Origin: Streptomyces flavotricini
GTDB taxonomy: Bacteria > Actinomycetota > Actinomycetes > Streptomycetales > Streptomycetaceae
Direction of reading: 5' to 3'
Length of the DNA: 45,078 bases
NCBI RefSeq assembly: GCF_020639365.1
Contig: NZ_JAINUL010000001.1
Span: forward strand, 1 to 45,078
Position 1 is the first letter of the stretch; every line of letters begins with the position of its first letter. A model generated the notes under the pieces. It was not told the origin of the DNA. It was given only the letters and a program-made list of their open reading frames with translations, and made no database searches. Below are positions 43,611 to 45,078 of this stretch, piece by piece. The translations under genes and the position numbers were made by a program.

Positions 43611-44333
43611 GTGATCAAGAACCTGATGCTGCGCGGCCTGCCCGCGCTCGCCCTCTGCACCCTGCCCCTGTTCACCGCGGCTCCGGCCGCGCACTCCGCA
43701 CCCACCGTTACGGCGGCACCCGCGGCCGCCTTGACCGGTGGCCCGGCCGGGCTGCGGGCTCCGCTGCCGCTGTTCGAGGCCATCGATCGCCTGCCCGTCG
43801 CCGTCGAGCACCGCGAGGGCTACAAGCGGGACCTGTACAAGCACTGGAACAAGGGCCTCAACGCCGGAGACGGCTGCGACACCCGCAAGGAAGTCATCCT
43901 CGCCGAAGCCGTCGTCGCGCCGCAGGTCGCGGCCGGCTGCAAGCTGACCGGCGGCTCCTGGCGCAGCGCCTACGACAACGTCGTGGTCACGGACGCGGCC
44001 CGGCTCGATGTGGACCACTTCGTGCCGTTGGCGGAGGTGTACGACTCCGAGCAGGTGCCGTGGTCGGCGGCCCGCCGGGAGGCGTACGCGAACGACCAGG
44101 CTTCCCCCGACACGCTGATCGCGGTGTCCGCAGCCTCGAACCGGTCCAAGGCGGACAAGGATCCGGCGGAATGGCTGCCGTCGGACGGCTCCTACCACTG
44201 CACGTACGCCGCGACCTGGGTCGGAACCAAGCTGCGCTGGGACCTGGCCGTCGACGAGAACGAACGACAAGCCCTCCTCGGCCTCGCCGAGGACTGCCCC
44301 ACCACCACCGTCGTCTACGAACCCGCACCCTGA
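43611..44333 (+). CDS. Secreted HNH endonuclease-like protein (DUF1524 type)
   Basis: A 240-residue protein from GTG 43611 (43581 is the longer option, ATG 43626 the shorter; none has a clear ribosome site). Signal peptide VIKNLMLRGLPALALCTLPL then FTAAPAAHSA. The mature part has GYKRDLYKHWNKGLNAGDGC, RKEVILAEA, and the nuclease core LDVDHFVPLAEVYDSEQVPW with REAYANDQ, LIAVSAASNRSKADKDPAEW. This is the GmrSD/HNH (DUF1524) pattern common in secreted Streptomyces nucleases: DH, a following Asn and the N.SK.DK.P.EW box. Cys residues suggest one or two disulfides. It probably degrades extracellular DNA. Probably intact. Confidence 0.87.
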   Translation: MIKNLMLRGLPALALCTLPLFTAAPAAHSAPTVTAAPAAALTGGPAGLRAPLPLFEAIDRLPVAVEHREGYKRDLYKHWNKGLNAGDGCDTRKEVILAEAVVAPQVAAGCKLTGGSWRSAYDNVVVTDAARLDVDHFVPLAEVYDSEQVPWSAARREAYANDQASPDTLIAVSAASNRSKADKDPAEWLPSDGSYHCTYAATWVGTKLRWDLAVDENERQALLGLAEDCPTTTVVYEPAP

Positions 44334-44348
44334 ATCCCGGTCGGCCGG

Positions 44349-44386
44349 CTGCGGTCGTTGAAGGCCACGGTCTTCACCGACCGCAG
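44349..44386. terminator. Bidirectional hairpin terminator
   Basis: CTGCGGTCG-T-TGAAG pairs with CTTCA-C-CGACCGCAG around the loop GCCACGGT, giving 14 pairs with one internal mismatch. It lies exactly between the stops of two convergent genes (44333 plus, 44387 minus). Confidence 0.8.
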
Positions 44387-44656
44387 TCAGGCGTCCGGGT
44401 CGAGGCGTGCTTGGCGGGCGGCATGGCGCCGGACCTCCTCGGACACCGGGATCCGGGGCGTGGCCGGGCTGCGGGTGAGGACCAGGCCGTCCATCACCGT
44501 CCGGTAGGCCGTGACGAGCACGATCAGCAGACTCGTGCAGAGCAGGAGCTGTGAGGTGCGGCCGTATTCATATGTTCCGGCGACCCAGCCGGCGACCGCC
44601 ACGAGCACGGCGAGCAGGAATCCGTCCACCGCGATGCGTTCACGACGGCTCAGCAT
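44387..44656 (-). CDS. Small two-helix membrane protein
   Basis: An 89-residue protein from ATG 44656 with GGAAGGATCTGGAA upstream. Two transmembrane helices: VDGFLLAVLVAVAGWVAGTY (about 10-29) and LLLCTSLLIVLVTAYRTVM (about 37-55), then a soluble basic/acidic C-terminus (RIPVSEEVRRHAARQARLDP). The short loop between helices has EYGRTSQ. Family not recognised. A possible upstream gene at 44640-44825 overlaps its start by 17 nt. Confidence 0.7.
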   Translation of the reverse strand: MLSRRERIAVDGFLLAVLVAVAGWVAGTYEYGRTSQLLLCTSLLIVLVTAYRTVMDGLVLTRSPATPRIPVSEEVRRHAARQARLDPDA

Positions 44657-44825
44657 TTCCAGATCCTTCCGACGTGTCCCGCGGGCCGGTCAGAGCCTGC
44701 CACCAGCCGCGACGGCCCATGCGAACCTTGAGGGTGACCTGCTGAAAGTGTGTCCGGCCAGCCTCGACCGAGAGCTCGCGTGCGTCCAGGGACCGGCCCG
44801 GCTGCCTTTGACGCGTCGTCGGCAC
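44640..44825 (-). CDS. Possible small hypothetical protein
   Basis: A 61-residue frame from GTG 44825: it includes RSLDARELSVEAGRTHFQQV, TLKVRMGRRGWWQALTGPR and ends EGSGNAEPS. Residue use is fairly protein-like and it overlaps the next gene by 17 nt, as in an operon. No good ribosome site is seen, and the start is close to the IS boundary at 44863, so the gene may have lost its 5' end. Confidence 0.35.
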   Translation of the reverse strand: MPTTRQRQPGRSLDARELSVEAGRTHFQQVTLKVRMGRRGWWQALTGPRDTSEGSGNAEPS

Positions 44826-44863
44826 CGGGCGCCTGTTGCGTCCCCCACCCCGGCCCGGCTAGG

Positions 44864-45078
44864 CCGTGTTTCAGAAAGTGATCCGGCTTGATGCCAGGTT
44901 GCTGGAATGGGGCGTGGGGATCTGTCTGATGACCAGTGGGCCGTGTTGGAGCCGTTGTTGCCGGTTGCTGGCGTGGGACGTCCCGCGAGGTCGCGCCGGA
45001 GGCTGGTAGACGGAATCCGGTGGCGGGTACGGACGGGAGCTCCGTGACGGGACGTTCCGCCTGAGTACGGACCCTGGC
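44864..45078. repeat. 215-bp inverted repeat, right copy
   Basis: Reverse complement of bases 1-215 with three mismatches. It begins at the terminal sequence CCGTGTTTCAGAAAGTG of an IS5-type element and ends at the window edge inside the transposase gene. The left flank (GGCCCGGCTAGG) shares nothing with the corresponding left-copy flank, fixing the element boundary. Confidence 0.93.
44907..45078 (+). pseudogene. IS5-family transposase, 5' fragment (right copy)
   Basis: ATG 44907 opens MGRGDLSDDQWAVLEPLLPV, then AGVGRPARSRRRLVDGIRWR and VRTGAP, followed by TGA at 45045-45047 where the family has a conserved Trp, then RDVPPEYGPW to the window edge. The same nonsense codon is present in the left copy, so the two derive from one already-broken element or from a family that tolerates it. 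It keeps Pro at residues 16 and 26, which is the usual residue there, so this copy looks the less altered. Confidence 0.8.

Overview
The window looks like a Streptomyces chromosome segment. GC is very high, third codon positions are GC-biased, GTG starts are common, and it carries an initiator tRNA-Met gene (19346-19422) and actinobacterial families (trypco2, DUF5959, lamin-tail secreted protein, NB-ARC-TPR). The first and last 215 bases are an almost perfect inverted repeat made of the same IS5-type transposase fragment, so the window is probably a contig that ends in two copies of one insertion sequence. These assignments come from reading the sequence; no database search was run.

Layout. 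1-4086: decayed genes (several frameshifted fragments, an XRE-regulator remnant) around two small apparently intact genes, one membrane and one secreted. 4087-15236: a very large Rhs/YD-repeat polymorphic toxin with three LamG domains and a C-terminal DNA/RNA non-specific nuclease tip, followed 10 nt later by a SUKH (SMI1/KNR4) immunity gene and a terminator. 15541-17829: a second small gene split by two tandem insertion sequences; removing them restores the reading frame. 18-20.5 kb: small hypothetical genes and the initiator tRNA.

20886-24607: a two-gene conflict system, trypco2 followed by a trypsin-like protease / STAND NTPase / 46-residue TPR protein. 24.7-31.9 kb: insertion-sequence debris and elements (IS256 fragment, an ISL3 element with an internal passenger gene, an IstB remnant, an IS5-group element), a DUF4041-T5orf172 (GIY-YIG) coiled-coil protein and a DUF5959 protein. 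31856-34623: a mobilization module on the minus strand (MobC-like RHH protein, relaxase, third gene) with a palindrome upstream that may be its operator or oriT. 35019-39963: an OLD-type ABC ATPase-TOPRIM nuclease and a membrane-anchored NB-ARC-TPR (bacterial NLR-like) protein, both plausible anti-phage genes. 40377-44825: mostly ordinary genes (secreted lamin-tail protein, APH-like kinase, secreted HNH nuclease, small membrane protein).

Taken together this is an accessory island: a Rhs toxin-immunity locus, four candidate defence or conflict genes or modules (trypco2/trypsin-STAND, DUF4041-T5orf172, OLD-TOPRIM, NB-ARC-TPR), a mobilization module, and at least seven insertion-sequence copies or remnants that have repeatedly broken genes.
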